Source of the DNA: Palsa-1150 sp036490515 | GTDB taxonomy: Bacteria > Myxococcota_A > Polyangia > Polyangiales > Polyangiaceae | Assembly (NCBI GenBank): GCA_036490515.1 | Contig: DASXDU010000005.1 | Location: 124,001 to 188,000, forward strand | Length of the DNA: 64,000 nucleotides | Direction of reading: 5' to 3' | Shown here: positions 43,553-52,599 of the stretch, piece by piece | Layout: each line of letters begins with the position of its first letter | How positions within the stretch are numbered: the first letter of the stretch is position 1 | Translations under genes and position numbers: made by a program | Notes under the pieces: model-generated | Database searches by the model: none | Told to the model about the DNA's origin: nothing | What the model saw: the letters and a program-made list of their open reading frames with translations, nothing else

Positions 43553-44634
43553 TGGACGGCGAGGCCGAGGTCCGCCTGGAGGGCGTGAGCAAGCGGTTCG
43601 CAGAGGCCGCACGCGGCGAGGCGACGCCCGCGGCGCTCGAGGGGATCTCGTTCGAGGTGGCGCGCGGGGAGCTCGTGGTCATCGTCGGGCCGAGCGGCTG
43701 CGGGAAATCGACCACGCTCCGCATCGTCGCGGGCCTAGAGGAGCCGGACGGCGGGACCGTGACCATCGCCGGGCGCGCGATGAACGGCGTCGCCCCGCAG
43801 GACCGCGACGTCGCGATGGTCTTCCAGGGCTACGCGCTCTACCCGCAGATGACGGCGCGCGAGATCCTCGAGTTCCCCCTGCGGATGCGCGGCGTCGCGA
43901 AGGCCGAGCGCGCGCGCGCCGTGAGCGAGGCCGCGGAGATGCTCCGCATCGAGCGCCTCCTCGACCGGCGCCCGGGCGAGCTCTCGGGCGGCGAGCGCCA
44001 GCGTGTTGCGATGGGCCGCGCCATCGTGCGAAAGCCGCGCGTCTTTCTCTTCGACGAGCCCCTGTCGAACCTCGACGCCTCGCTCCGCGCCGACATCCGC
44101 CTCGAGATCGGCCAGCTCGTGCGCCGCCTCGGCGCGACCGCGCTCTACGTCACCCACGACCACGTCGAGGCGATGACCCTCGCCGACCGCATCGCCGTCA
44201 TGCGCGCGGGCAAGCTCCTCCAGATCGACACGCCGCGCGTCATCTACGAGCGGCCTGCCACGTCCTTCGTCGGCGGCTTCCTCGGCTCCCCTCGCATGAA
44301 CCTCGTTCCGGCCGCCGTCGAGGGCGATGCGCTCGTCGCCGGTCCCTTCCGCCTGCCGATGCCCGGCGCAAAGCTCCCCGCGCGCGTCGCCGTCGGCGTC
44401 CGGCCCGAGCACGTCCACGTGGGGGACGCCGGCGACGCGGGCGCGCCCGGCGAGATCGTCGCCGTCGAGCCGCTCGGCGCCGAGACCCACGTCGTCGTCA
44501 AGGTCGGCGGCCAGGAGCTCCGCGCGCGCTCCCACGGCTTCGACGTGAAGCGCGGCGACACGACGCGCGTGTGGCTCGACGCCGCGAAGGTGCGCGTCTT
44601 CGACGCCGACGGCGACGGCGCGCTCGTGGCGTGA
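43552..44634 (+). CDS. CUT1-type sugar ABC transporter ATP-binding protein (MalK/UgpC-like)
   Basis: A 360-residue ATPase. Walker A is GPSGCGKST (residues 46-54), the Q loop MVFQGYALYPQM, the signature LSGGERQRVAMGRA, Walker B VFLFDEPLSNLD, and the switch His is in VTHDHVEAM. After about residue 235 a TOBE/regulatory domain follows (FLGSPRMNLVPA, then GVRPEHVHVG), as in MalK and UgpC. It would power the permeases at 47176 and 48045. The start overlaps the nucleotidyltransferase stop. It is separated from the binding-protein gene by the Eis-like acetyltransferase, all on one strand. Confidence 0.93.
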   Translation: MDGEAEVRLEGVSKRFAEAARGEATPAALEGISFEVARGELVVIVGPSGCGKSTTLRIVAGLEEPDGGTVTIAGRAMNGVAPQDRDVAMVFQGYALYPQMTAREILEFPLRMRGVAKAERARAVSEAAEMLRIERLLDRRPGELSGGERQRVAMGRAIVRKPRVFLFDEPLSNLDASLRADIRLEIGQLVRRLGATALYVTHDHVEAMTLADRIAVMRAGKLLQIDTPRVIYERPATSFVGGFLGSPRMNLVPAAVEGDALVAGPFRLPMPGAKLPARVAVGVRPEHVHVGDAGDAGAPGEIVAVEPLGAETHVVVKVGGQELRARSHGFDVKRGDTTRVWLDAAKVRVFDADGDGALVA

Positions 44635-44674
44635 GGCCCCGCGGGTGGTGCGCGCCTGGTAGCATCGCCTTCGC

Positions 44675-45865
44675 GTGAGCGTCGACCTCGACATCGCCAT
44701 CCCCGACGCCGACGAGCTCCGCGCGTTCGGGGCCGTCGCGACCCGATCGCTCGCCATCTCCGCCGAGCGTGCACCCGTCTGGATGGAGCGCGTCGGCATC
44801 CGCAACGTGCGCGTCGCGCGGCGGGGGACCGAGATCGTCGGCGGCCTCGCCTTCCTCCCCATGGGCCACTGGTTCGGGGGGCGCGCCGTCGCGTGCGCGG
44901 GCATCGCCGCCGTCGCCGTCGCTCCCGAGCACCGCTCGCGCGGCATCGCCTCGGACCTCATGCACACCGCGCTCGAGGAGGCGCGCCGTGAAGGCCTCCC
45001 CCTCTCGAGCCTCTACCCGGCGACCCTCCCCGTGTACCGCGCCGCCGGCTACGAGAGCGCCGGCACCCGCACCGTCTACCGCATCTCCCTCGACGCGCTC
45101 GGCGCGGGCGCGCGCGAACCCGAGGTGCGCGCCGCCACCGCGGCCGACCACGCCGCCATCCACGCCCTCTACGAGGCGCGCGCGCGCACCCTCGCCGGCG
45201 CCATCCGCCGCACGCCCTACTTCTGGACGCGCATCTTCGAGCCGTTCGGCGAGGAGGGGCGCGCCTATCTCGTCGACGGCGACGACGGCGACGACACGCC
45301 CGGCGGCTACGTCGTCCTCGGCTACCGGTCGAAGGCCGGCCCCTTCGAGCCGGGCGATCTCACCGTCCGCGACGCCGTCGCGCGCACCCCCGCGGCCGCG
45401 CGCCGCATCCTTCGCCTCGTCGTCGACCACCGGTCCATCAGCCGCACCGCGACGATGGCCTCGGGCCCCGGCGACCCTCTGCTCCTCCAGGCGCGCGAGG
45501 AGCGGCTCGAGGTCGCCGAGACCGAGCGCTGGATGCTCCGCATCGTGGACGTCCGCGGCGCGCTCGAGGCGCGCGGCTGGTCGCCCTTCGTCCGCGGCGA
45601 GGTGCACCTCGACGTGCGCGACGAGCGCCTCCCCGAGAACGCGCGCCGCTGGGTGCTCGAGGTCTCCGGCGGCCGCGCCGAGGTGCGCGAGGGCGGCAGC
45701 GGCGCCGTCGTGGCCGACGTCCGCGGGCTGGCGGCCCTTTACAGCGGGTACCTCCCGGCCGAGGAGCTCCGCGCGGCGGGCCTCCTCCAGGGCAGCGACG
45801 CCGATCTCGCGCGGGCGAGCGCGCTCTTCGCCGGCCCCACGCCCTGGATCAACGAGATCTTCTGA
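44675..45865 (+). CDS. Eis-like GNAT acetyltransferase
   Basis: A 396-residue protein resembling Eis acetyltransferases: an N-terminal GNAT fold (VAVAPEHRSRGIASDLMH at about 80-97), a second degenerate GNAT domain, and a C-terminal SCP2-like part. Mycobacterial Eis multi-acetylates aminoglycosides and protein lysines. Tyr126 in the segment VYRAAGYES sits where the general-acid Tyr of Eis is expected, and the chain ends in Phe (WINEIF), as the C-terminal carboxylate of a terminal Phe acts in catalysis in Eis. It starts at GTG 44675 inside the sugar-transport cluster. The in vivo substrate is unknown. Confidence 0.84.
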   Translation: MSVDLDIAIPDADELRAFGAVATRSLAISAERAPVWMERVGIRNVRVARRGTEIVGGLAFLPMGHWFGGRAVACAGIAAVAVAPEHRSRGIASDLMHTALEEARREGLPLSSLYPATLPVYRAAGYESAGTRTVYRISLDALGAGAREPEVRAATAADHAAIHALYEARARTLAGAIRRTPYFWTRIFEPFGEEGRAYLVDGDDGDDTPGGYVVLGYRSKAGPFEPGDLTVRDAVARTPAAARRILRLVVDHRSISRTATMASGPGDPLLLQAREERLEVAETERWMLRIVDVRGALEARGWSPFVRGEVHLDVRDERLPENARRWVLEVSGGRAEVREGGSGAVVADVRGLAALYSGYLPAEELRAAGLLQGSDADLARASALFAGPTPWINEIF

Positions 45866-45871
45866 GGTCGC

Positions 45872-47179
45872 GTGACGGCACGACACGCCTCCGCCTCCAT
45901 CGGACGCCGGGCTGTCCTCGAGGGCCTCGCCGCGTCGCTGGCCCTCGCACAGGCAGGCTGCACCCGCCGGAAACGCCCCGAGGTGCGCGACGGCCGTCTC
46001 GTCGTCACGTTCTGGTACGCGTACGGGGACCTCGTCCGCAAGGTGCTGCTCGATCTGGTCGCGCGCTACAACGCGAGCCAGTCGCGCGTCCTCGTCGAGG
46101 CCGTCCACCAGGGCGACTACTACGAGTGCCTCGCGAAGCTCCGCACGGCGCTCGCCGCCGGCGCCGCGCCCACGCTGAGCCACGTCGTCTGCGAGGTGCT
46201 CCCGTACCTCGCGCAGGCGGGCGTCCTCGCGCCGCTCCAGGACATGGAGGGCCTGCCGCGCGCCTTCGTGCCGGCGCTCGCGCAGGATGGCGCGTTCGAG
46301 GGAGCCGCCGGCGGCGCGCCACGCCCGGTCTACGGCATCCCGTTCAACCGCTCGACGCCCATCGCGTTCTGCAACGGCGCCATCTTCGACGAGGCGCACC
46401 TCGCGCCCCCGCGCACGTGGGACGAGCTCCTCGCGACCGCCCATGCGCTCACGCGCCGGAGCGCGGGCGGCGAGGCGCGCTGGGGCTACGAGGTCCCCAT
46501 CTCGTGGTGGTACTGGGTCGCGATGCTCGGGCAGGCGGGCGGGCGCCTCGTCGAGCCGGACGGCCGCATCGTCCTCGGCGGCGAGGCGGGCGAGAAGGCC
46601 GTGCGGTTCTGGCAGCGCCTCGTCGCCGAGCAGGTGATGCGCCCGCCGCCCGGGCGCGACTACCAGGCCTGGCAGTCGACGAACGAGAGCTTCCTCCAGG
46701 GCCGCATCGCGATGATGTGGAGCAGCACCGCGTTCGTCCGCTACCTCGAGACCAACGCGCGATTCCCCGTCGTCGCCGCGCCCTTGCCGCGCGACGTCCG
46801 CGCGAGCGTCCCCACGGGGGGCACGATGTTCGTCCTCCTCGCGTCGGCGCCGCCCGAGGAGACGCGCGCCGGCTGGGACTTCGTCCGCTGGATGTGCGAG
46901 GACGAGCAGACGATCGCGTGGTCCACGCGCACGGGGTACATGCCCGTCACGACGACCGCCGTCGAAGCGCTCGAGCAGCGCGGCTGGTACCGCTCGCACC
47001 CGAACGACCGCGTCGCCTACGACCAGCTCCCCGCCGTCGACCCCTGGCCCTGGCTGCCCCAGCTCTTCCGCGTCGAGCGCGATCTCGTCGAGCCGCGCCT
47101 CGAGGAGGCCGTCCTCACCCGCGCCGACGTGCACACGCTCCTCGACGCCGCCCGCGCCGACGCCGCGAGGCCCGCGTGA
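45872..47179 (+). CDS. Extracellular sugar-binding protein of ABC transporter (lipoprotein)
   Basis: A 435-residue solute-binding protein of family 1 (MalE/UgpB-like). The N-terminus has twin Arg (IGRRAVLEGLAASLALAQAG) followed by lipobox Cys, so it may be Tat-exported and lipid-anchored. The mature part shows LVVTFWYAYGD, a MSS-type cleft with FNRSTPIAFCNGAIFDEA and the conserved helix GGRLVEPDGRIVLGG. The ligand is probably an oligosaccharide or sugar alcohol; it cannot be told. GTG 45872 is the start. The stop overlaps the permease GTG at 47176 (GTGA). Confidence 0.9.
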   Translation: MTARHASASIGRRAVLEGLAASLALAQAGCTRRKRPEVRDGRLVVTFWYAYGDLVRKVLLDLVARYNASQSRVLVEAVHQGDYYECLAKLRTALAAGAAPTLSHVVCEVLPYLAQAGVLAPLQDMEGLPRAFVPALAQDGAFEGAAGGAPRPVYGIPFNRSTPIAFCNGAIFDEAHLAPPRTWDELLATAHALTRRSAGGEARWGYEVPISWWYWVAMLGQAGGRLVEPDGRIVLGGEAGEKAVRFWQRLVAEQVMRPPPGRDYQAWQSTNESFLQGRIAMMWSSTAFVRYLETNARFPVVAAPLPRDVRASVPTGGTMFVLLASAPPEETRAGWDFVRWMCEDEQTIAWSTRTGYMPVTTTAVEALEQRGWYRSHPNDRVAYDQLPAVDPWPWLPQLFRVERDLVEPRLEEAVLTRADVHTLLDAARADAARPA

Positions 47180-48048
47180 GGGCGCGCTCCACGTGGCACC
47201 CGTGGGCGATGCTCGGGCCCACGCTCGGGCTCCTCGTCGTCTTCTTCGTCCTGCCCATCGGCGTCGCCGCCTACGAGAGCTTCTTCTCGTGGGACATGCT
47301 CACGCCGCCGCGCTACGTCGGCGGCGCCAACTACGAGGCCCTCGCCGCGCACGGGGAGCTCCTCCACATCGCCGTCCGCACGCTCGGCTACAGCCTCCTC
47401 GTCGTCGCCGGGACGATGGTGCTCGGCCTGGGCCTGGCCATCCTGCTCGACCGGCCCGGGCGCTTCTACGCGTTCGTGCGCGCGAGCGTCTTCAGCGCGT
47501 ACGTCGTCTCGTGGGTCGCCGTCGCGCTCCTCTGGATGGGGATGCTCGACGGCAACTCCGGCATCCTCGGGCGCGCGGCGCGCGTGCTGGGCGCGGGCTC
47601 TCTGTCGCTCCTCGGCGACCCGAGCTGGGCGCTGCCGACGCTCGCCGTCGTCGGCATCTGGAAGCTCACCGGGTACGCGCTCATCGTCTTTCTCGCGGGC
47701 CTCCAGGGCGTGCCGCAGTCGCTCCTCGAGGCGGCCGCCCTCGACGGCGCCGGCCCCTGGTCGCGCTTCCGCCACGTGACGATGCCGCTCCTCGGCCCCA
47801 CCGCGGCCTTCGTCGCCACGACGAGCCTCGTCACGAGCTTCCAGGCGTTCGACGTCGTGCGCATCATGACGCAGGGCGGCCCGGCGCGCGCGACGGAGCT
47901 CTTCGTCTACGCCATCTACGAGCAGATCTTCCTGAACCTCAGCGTGGGCAAGGCGAGCGCGCTCACGGTGGTGTTCTTCGTCGTGCTCCTCGCGGTGGCC
48001 GGTCTTCAGCTCCGCGTCTGGCGCGGGCGAGGGGAGGGAGCGCGATGA
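47176..48048 (+). CDS. Sugar ABC transporter permease, MalF/UgpA type
   Basis: A 290-residue inner-membrane permease with six predicted helices. The first is GPTLGLLVVFFVLPIGVAAYESF. The EAA loop reads LEAAALDGAGPWSRFRHVTMPLL, the contact for the ATPase. MTQGGPARATE is typical of CUT1 MalF/UgpA. The GTG start overlaps the binding-protein stop, and the stop overlaps the next permease ATG (ATGA at 48045-48048). Confidence 0.94.
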   Translation: MRARSTWHPWAMLGPTLGLLVVFFVLPIGVAAYESFFSWDMLTPPRYVGGANYEALAAHGELLHIAVRTLGYSLLVVAGTMVLGLGLAILLDRPGRFYAFVRASVFSAYVVSWVAVALLWMGMLDGNSGILGRAARVLGAGSLSLLGDPSWALPTLAVVGIWKLTGYALIVFLAGLQGVPQSLLEAAALDGAGPWSRFRHVTMPLLGPTAAFVATTSLVTSFQAFDVVRIMTQGGPARATELFVYAIYEQIFLNLSVGKASALTVVFFVVLLAVAGLQLRVWRGRGEGAR

Positions 48049-48863
48049 AGGAGTCGCGCGCGCGCGGGGCGGCGATGATGGCGCTCGCCGGCGTGGCGGC
48101 GGCCGCGTGGATCCTCCCCTACGCGTGGATGGTCGCCACGTCGTTCAAGACGCTGCCCGAGATCGTCGCCCACCCGATGGCGCCGCTCCCCGACCACCTC
48201 GACCCGACCGCGTACCACGAGGTCTTCACGACCATCCCCGTGCCGCGCTACCTCGCCATCACCGTCTTCATGGCGGTCGCCATCGCGTGCCTCCAGATCG
48301 CGCTGGCGCTCCCCGCGGGGTACGCGCTCGCCAAGCTCCGCTTCGTCGGGCGCGGCTTCGCGTTCGGCACCGTCCTCGCGTGCCTGCTCGTCCCCGCGCA
48401 GGCGACGTTCGTCCCGGTGTTCCTCCTCTTCGCCAAGACGGGCCTCGTCGACACGATGACCGCGCTCGTCCTTCCCTTCGCGGCGAGCGCGCTCGGCACG
48501 TTCCTCGTCCGCCAGGCCCTCACGAGCGTCCCCGACGAGATGATCGAGGCGGCCCGCATGGACGGCGCCAGCGAGTGGACGATCGTCTACCGCGTGCTCG
48601 CGCCCATGCTGAAGCCCACGCTGGTGTCGCTGTTCCTCGTGAGCTTCGTGTTCCACTACAACGACTACTTCTGGCCGCTGGTGATGACCACCGACGATCG
48701 CGTGAGGACGTTGCCGCTGGGCGTCGCGCTCTTGCGGGAGCAGGGGACCGGCGTGCGGTGGCACATCGTCATGGCGGGGAACGTGGTGCTGTCGCTGCCC
48801 GTCCTGGCGCTCTTCGCGCTCGCGCAGAAGCATCTGGTGCGGGCGGTGAGCGCGCGGAGCTAG
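48045..48863 (+). CDS. Sugar ABC transporter permease, MalG/UgpE type
   Basis: A 272-residue second permease of the importer. The helical N-terminus (MALAGVAAAAWILPYAWMV) is followed by SFKTLPEI, the MalG-type start. ALPAGYALAKLRF and the EAA loop IEAARMDGASEWTIVYRVLAPM are conserved. Together with the MalF-type permease, ATPase and binding protein this makes a complete importer. Last gene of the plus-strand operon; a Cys-rich lipoprotein gene converges 60 bp beyond. Confidence 0.94.
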   Translation: MKESRARGAAMMALAGVAAAAWILPYAWMVATSFKTLPEIVAHPMAPLPDHLDPTAYHEVFTTIPVPRYLAITVFMAVAIACLQIALALPAGYALAKLRFVGRGFAFGTVLACLLVPAQATFVPVFLLFAKTGLVDTMTALVLPFAASALGTFLVRQALTSVPDEMIEAARMDGASEWTIVYRVLAPMLKPTLVSLFLVSFVFHYNDYFWPLVMTTDDRVRTLPLGVALLREQGTGVRWHIVMAGNVVLSLPVLALFALAQKHLVRAVSARS

Positions 48864-48923
48864 CGAGCGAACTCGCGGCGAGGGTGCAGTCGCGGCGAGT
48901 GTGCACTCGGCGGACGGAGCTCG

Positions 48924-49670
48924 CTACGAGCTGCTGGTGCCGTCCGCGTTGCAGTAGGGCTGCGTCCAGCACGTGTGCGAGCCCGAGTTGCACCCGCCCG
49001 GGTCGCTCGGGTCGATCGTCGCCGCGTTGATGCAGTCTTCCCAGGTTTTCACCGGCGTCGCGCACTGCACGCACTCGTCGATCGTCGTGCATGCGTAGTG
49101 CGAAAAGCACGACTGGACGTCGGCGTACTCGTTCAAGCAGGTTCCGCTCATGCACGCCGAGAACCAGCCGTCGTCGTCGCACTGCTGGCAGGCGGGGTTC
49201 GCCGCGTAGATGGCCGTCTCGCACGCGTCGTTGCTCTCCGCGGCGCACTGGCACGAGACGCGGCTCGCGGTGTCGTTGCACGGCGTGCCGTCCGGCGCAG
49301 GCTGCCCGATGTCGTCGACGCAGATCGCGTTGTCCGGCGTGTTGCGGCACGCCGTGAGCTCGTCGCCGCACGGGTCCAGCACGGGTTGATTCGCCTCCGA
49401 CTGGCAGATGCCGTCGCACGTGCTCGCGCACTCCGCCGCGAGGTCGGGCGAGATGGTGTCGCACTCGTCCCAGCACGACGAGCAGTCGTCGGCCGGCGCC
49501 GGGTTCTGGCAGCTGTCGTGCTCGAAGTCGCAGAGCGTGCGCTGGCAACCTGCCGGAGGGGCGTCCTGGTCGCTCGACGACGAGCCGGAGCTGCACGCCA
49601 TCGCGCCGCAGAGGGCGAGAGCGAGAGGAAGAGTCAGGGTGAGGCCGGAGAGCCGCGTCGTGGTGTTCAT
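48924..49670 (-). CDS. Cysteine-rich predicted lipoprotein
   Basis: A 248-residue secreted protein. The signal LSGLTLTLPLALALCGAMAC ends at the lipobox, followed by SSGSSSSDQDAPPAG. About 26 cysteines in the mature part are spaced in groups of CxxxC type (CQRTLCDFEHDSC, CSSCWDECD, CQQCDDDGWFSAC, CTTIDECVQC), the usual myxobacterial Cys-rich pattern. No domain is assigned; a disulphide-rich surface protein is inferred. The ATG at 49670 has a GGGAGG ribosome-binding site six bases upstream (in the gene's sense). Confidence 0.74.
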   Translation of the reverse strand: MNTTTRLSGLTLTLPLALALCGAMACSSGSSSSDQDAPPAGCQRTLCDFEHDSCQNPAPADDCSSCWDECDTISPDLAAECASTCDGICQSEANQPVLDPCGDELTACRNTPDNAICVDDIGQPAPDGTPCNDTASRVSCQCAAESNDACETAIYAANPACQQCDDDGWFSACMSGTCLNEYADVQSCFSHYACTTIDECVQCATPVKTWEDCINAATIDPSDPGGCNSGSHTCWTQPYCNADGTSSS

Positions 49671-49898
49671 GCCCTCCCATCGGACGCGGGGGCGGGATGG
49701 TTGCGTGGAACGTGCTCTCTCTCGCTTGCTCCGGGACCCTGGGGCTGGCTCAGGCCGGGCCGCCGTCCTCGAGATGACCGGCGCGGGCACTCGCCCCGTG
49801 TGCCCCCCCGGCCAGTGCTCCGGCGGCTCCTCTTCGGGCGCCATCGTGAAGCTCACGCCCAGGTGATTCGTCAGCAAGCCAGGGGCTATGCTGCATGC

Positions 49899-50396
49899 AT
49901 GCGGTCACGCGCCGAATGGCGCAGGGGCGATGGGCGAATCCGAGCCGTCCTGGTGATTCTGGCGACGTCGCTACAGCTGGGAATGGCGTGGTCGTGCGGG
50001 GGCCGGGTGACGGACGACGGTCGGCCGGACGGCTCCGTCACCGGGGATGCGGGCGATGGCCGAACCGATGCCGCCGAGGACGGGCAACGCGTTCCGGATG
50101 CGAGCAGGAGTGCGGACGCGTCGAGCGACCGGGCGATCGGGCCCGATGGCGAGCAGGGAGAAGCCGGCATCTTCGATGGTGGGGCGGCACCGGAAGCGGG
50201 AGCGGAGACCGGCGGCGTCGACGCCGAGGTCGATTGCCACAGGGACCTGGGACCCCCTCCTTGGGAGGCGAGTGCCGAGGGCGAGTGTTGCGGGACACAG
50301 ACAGACTGCGCTCCGTCCGCCGATTACGGGATGTGCTGTGCAGCTACGCGACCTGACAGTGGTCAGGGGTTCTGCGTGAAATGCGGGGGCCAGTAG
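49899..50396 (+). CDS. Predicted lipoprotein, Asp/Ala-rich
   Basis: A 165-residue protein starting MRSRAEWRRGDGRIRAVLVI. The hydrophobic run ILATSLQLGMAWSC ends at the lipobox Cys, then an acidic Asp/Gly/Ala region to about residue 115. A C-terminal Cys-rich block (EGECCGTQTDCAPSADYGMCC, then GQGFCVKCGGQ) closes it; each quoted piece is part of a Cys-knot-like pattern. There is no family match. It lies in a gap between two minus-strand lipoprotein genes. The ATG at 49899 is the start; an ATG-like frame further upstream is not supported. Confidence 0.68.
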   Translation: MRSRAEWRRGDGRIRAVLVILATSLQLGMAWSCGGRVTDDGRPDGSVTGDAGDGRTDAAEDGQRVPDASRSADASSDRAIGPDGEQGEAGIFDGGAAPEAGAETGGVDAEVDCHRDLGPPPWEASAEGECCGTQTDCAPSADYGMCCAATRPDSGQGFCVKCGGQ

Positions 50397-50499
50397 GCAA
50401 CGGCGCAGGCGCAGCAGGACATCAGGGACTCGCTGTCGAGCGGGAGCGCGTCACGCGGCAGCACCGCCACGAGCTCGTTGAGCCGTTAGTTGCCGCAGT

Positions 50500-52530
50500 T
50501 CAGTGGAACTGCTGGATGGCATTTGCCGAGCCGGCGGCTCCGGGTCCACCCGAAGGGCTGCCACCGCCACCTGCGGAGCCAGCAGTGCCGATGGTGATGC
50601 CCGTGAAGGTCGCTTGATCCAAGCTCACGACGGTGCCGTTGACACTCGGGCCGGTTGCTCCCAACCACCCGATGCCAATCGACTCGCCGCCCGCGCCTCC
50701 ACCTCCGCCCGTTCCCGTGGACCCGTTGCCCCCCGGTCCACCGGCATAAGCGCCTCCGGCTCCGAACCCAGCACCACCGGAGCCACCCGACTGGGCCGCC
50801 TGCCCAGGCCCGCCTGCTGCCCCGCCGCCTGCGTTCGCCGCGATCAGGGTCAAGTTCTCGAGATCAACGGCCGCATTGAAGACGAGAATTCCGAAGCTCG
50901 ATCCGCCAGTCGCGCCGCCTTGGCCCGGACCGCCCCCGCAGCCGCCGGCGCCTCCGCCGCCGCCACCACCCGTCGTCGGGCTACCGCCTCCACCGCCGCC
51001 CCCTTGTGCGACGTTGCCGGGGTGTCCGGCCGAGCCGGTGGCACCTACTACCCAACCGCTCGCGGTCAATGTGCCGGCCGTCTGGGCGCCGGTTCCCGCT
51101 CCTGCCGCTGGGCCTCCGCCGGTGCCCACGCCGCCAGCCGCACCGTTGCCACCGTTGTTCGCGGGCGACGAGACCTGCGGACTCGAAGAGCCCGGAGCGC
51201 CCCCCGACCACTGGTTCGACACACTGATGAAGCCTCCGCCGAGTCCGCCCGCTGAAGAAGAGCCGTCGGAGCAGCTGTTGCCCCCCCCTTCGCCGCCCCC
51301 GATCGCAGTCGGCGGCCCGTTGGGGTTGCCGCCCTGTGCGCTCCCACTCCAATTCGAATTCGTCCCGCCACCCTCTCCCGTGACGCCCTTGCCCGCGGTC
51401 ACCGTTCCGCGCGTGAGCGTGAGCTTTGCCTGCGTCGTGGCGAACACCGCGACGCTCGAATCACCCGCCACTTTGCCGTCGATGGCCGTGAAGCCGACGT
51501 CTTGGAAGACGACCCCCGTCGTCATGGGCCCGGTGACGGTGAGCGCCGTGCCCGGTGCTGCGGCGCCGCTCGGCGTGGCGACGACGGTGGACGCGCTCGG
51601 CGTGCTGCCGACGTACGCCCAGCCGTTGGTGCAATCGAGGCCTCCGTACACGGTGAGGCCGTCGTCGGTGCCGGTCAGCGAGAGCTGCTCGCTGTACGTG
51701 CCGAGGCAGACGTAGACGCGCTTCTTGCCCTGCATTGCCTTCGCGATGCCTGCGGTCACCGTCAGGAACGGCGTCGCTTTCGAGCCGTCGCCGCCCGCGG
51801 TGCCGAGCGGCGCGGGGGCCACGAAGACGCCCGTGGCGTCGGAGACGACGCAGGGGTCGGTCGACGGGTCGTCGGTGTCCGACAGGCAATCGAGCCCGCA
51901 CGCGTGGTTGCCCGCGTTGCAGGTGAAGCCGCACGGGCCGCCGTCGCCGCCCGCGTCGAGGGGCGTGCCGCCGCCGTCGATGTTGCAGGTGGCCTGGCCC
52001 TGCTGCGACTTCGGGCCGGCGCAGTTGGTGGCGCAGTCGCCGCAGTGCGTGGGCTGCGTCGGGTCGACGCACGCGCCGGAGCAGTTGAGCGGGGTCGAGC
52101 CGTCGGCGTCGCAGCCGACCGTGCAGACGCCGTTGGTGCAGGTCGGCGCGCCGGCGCCGGCCTCGGGGCCGGAGCAGATGTTCGTGCAGGTGCCACAGTG
52201 CGAGGGGAGGCCGGGATCCACGCAGCTCCCGCTGCACTCGAGCGTCGTCGGCGCGGAGCATCCCGCTTCCGGAAGGACGCCCCCGTCCCCTCCATCCTTT
52301 CCGCCGCCTTCGCCGGTGCTCCCTTCCGGATGGCCCCCGCTGTCCTCGCCGCCTCCACCCGTGTCGCCTGCGGTGCCGTCTTTCAGGCCGCCTTCGACTC
52401 CGCCCTCGGAGGCGCACGTGTCCTTGTCGGCGCACGTTCCGAAGGTGTCGGTTCCGCATCCGACGAAGAGCGCGCCTGCGCCGGCGACTCCGACGCAGAT
52501 TCCCAGGGTGACGACGTGGCGTGCGCGCAT
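50500..52530 (-). CDS. Gly-rich, beta-helix-like surface lipoprotein with Cys modules
   Basis: A 676-residue predicted lipoprotein. The signal LGICVGVAGAGALFVGC ends at the lipobox, then a Gly/Asp/Glu linker. Two Cys modules of the type CGTCTNICSGPEAGAG and CGDCATNCAGPKSQ follow (residues about 105-190). From about 230 a right-handed beta-helix-like region starts (DGSKATPFLTVTAGIAKAMQ, YVCLGTYSEQLSLTG), resembling pectin-lyase/DUF1565 domains. The last 250 residues are extremely Gly-rich. A cell-surface adhesin or carbohydrate-binding role is plausible. The gene at 58223 has a similar plan. Confidence 0.78.
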   Translation of the reverse strand: MRARHVVTLGICVGVAGAGALFVGCGTDTFGTCADKDTCASEGGVEGGLKDGTAGDTGGGGEDSGGHPEGSTGEGGGKDGGDGGVLPEAGCSAPTTLECSGSCVDPGLPSHCGTCTNICSGPEAGAGAPTCTNGVCTVGCDADGSTPLNCSGACVDPTQPTHCGDCATNCAGPKSQQGQATCNIDGGGTPLDAGGDGGPCGFTCNAGNHACGLDCLSDTDDPSTDPCVVSDATGVFVAPAPLGTAGGDGSKATPFLTVTAGIAKAMQGKKRVYVCLGTYSEQLSLTGTDDGLTVYGGLDCTNGWAYVGSTPSASTVVATPSGAAAPGTALTVTGPMTTGVVFQDVGFTAIDGKVAGDSSVAVFATTQAKLTLTRGTVTAGKGVTGEGGGTNSNWSGSAQGGNPNGPPTAIGGGEGGGNSCSDGSSSAGGLGGGFISVSNQWSGGAPGSSSPQVSSPANNGGNGAAGGVGTGGGPAAGAGTGAQTAGTLTASGWVVGATGSAGHPGNVAQGGGGGGGSPTTGGGGGGGAGGCGGGPGQGGATGGSSFGILVFNAAVDLENLTLIAANAGGGAAGGPGQAAQSGGSGGAGFGAGGAYAGGPGGNGSTGTGGGGGAGGESIGIGWLGATGPSVNGTVVSLDQATFTGITIGTAGSAGGGGSPSGGPGAAGSANAIQQFH

Positions 52531-52599
52531 AAGTTCCTCCCTCGTCTCGTGCTCGTATTCGACTGCTCTTCGTGCGGTGATGCGACTGCCTGCGACTGC

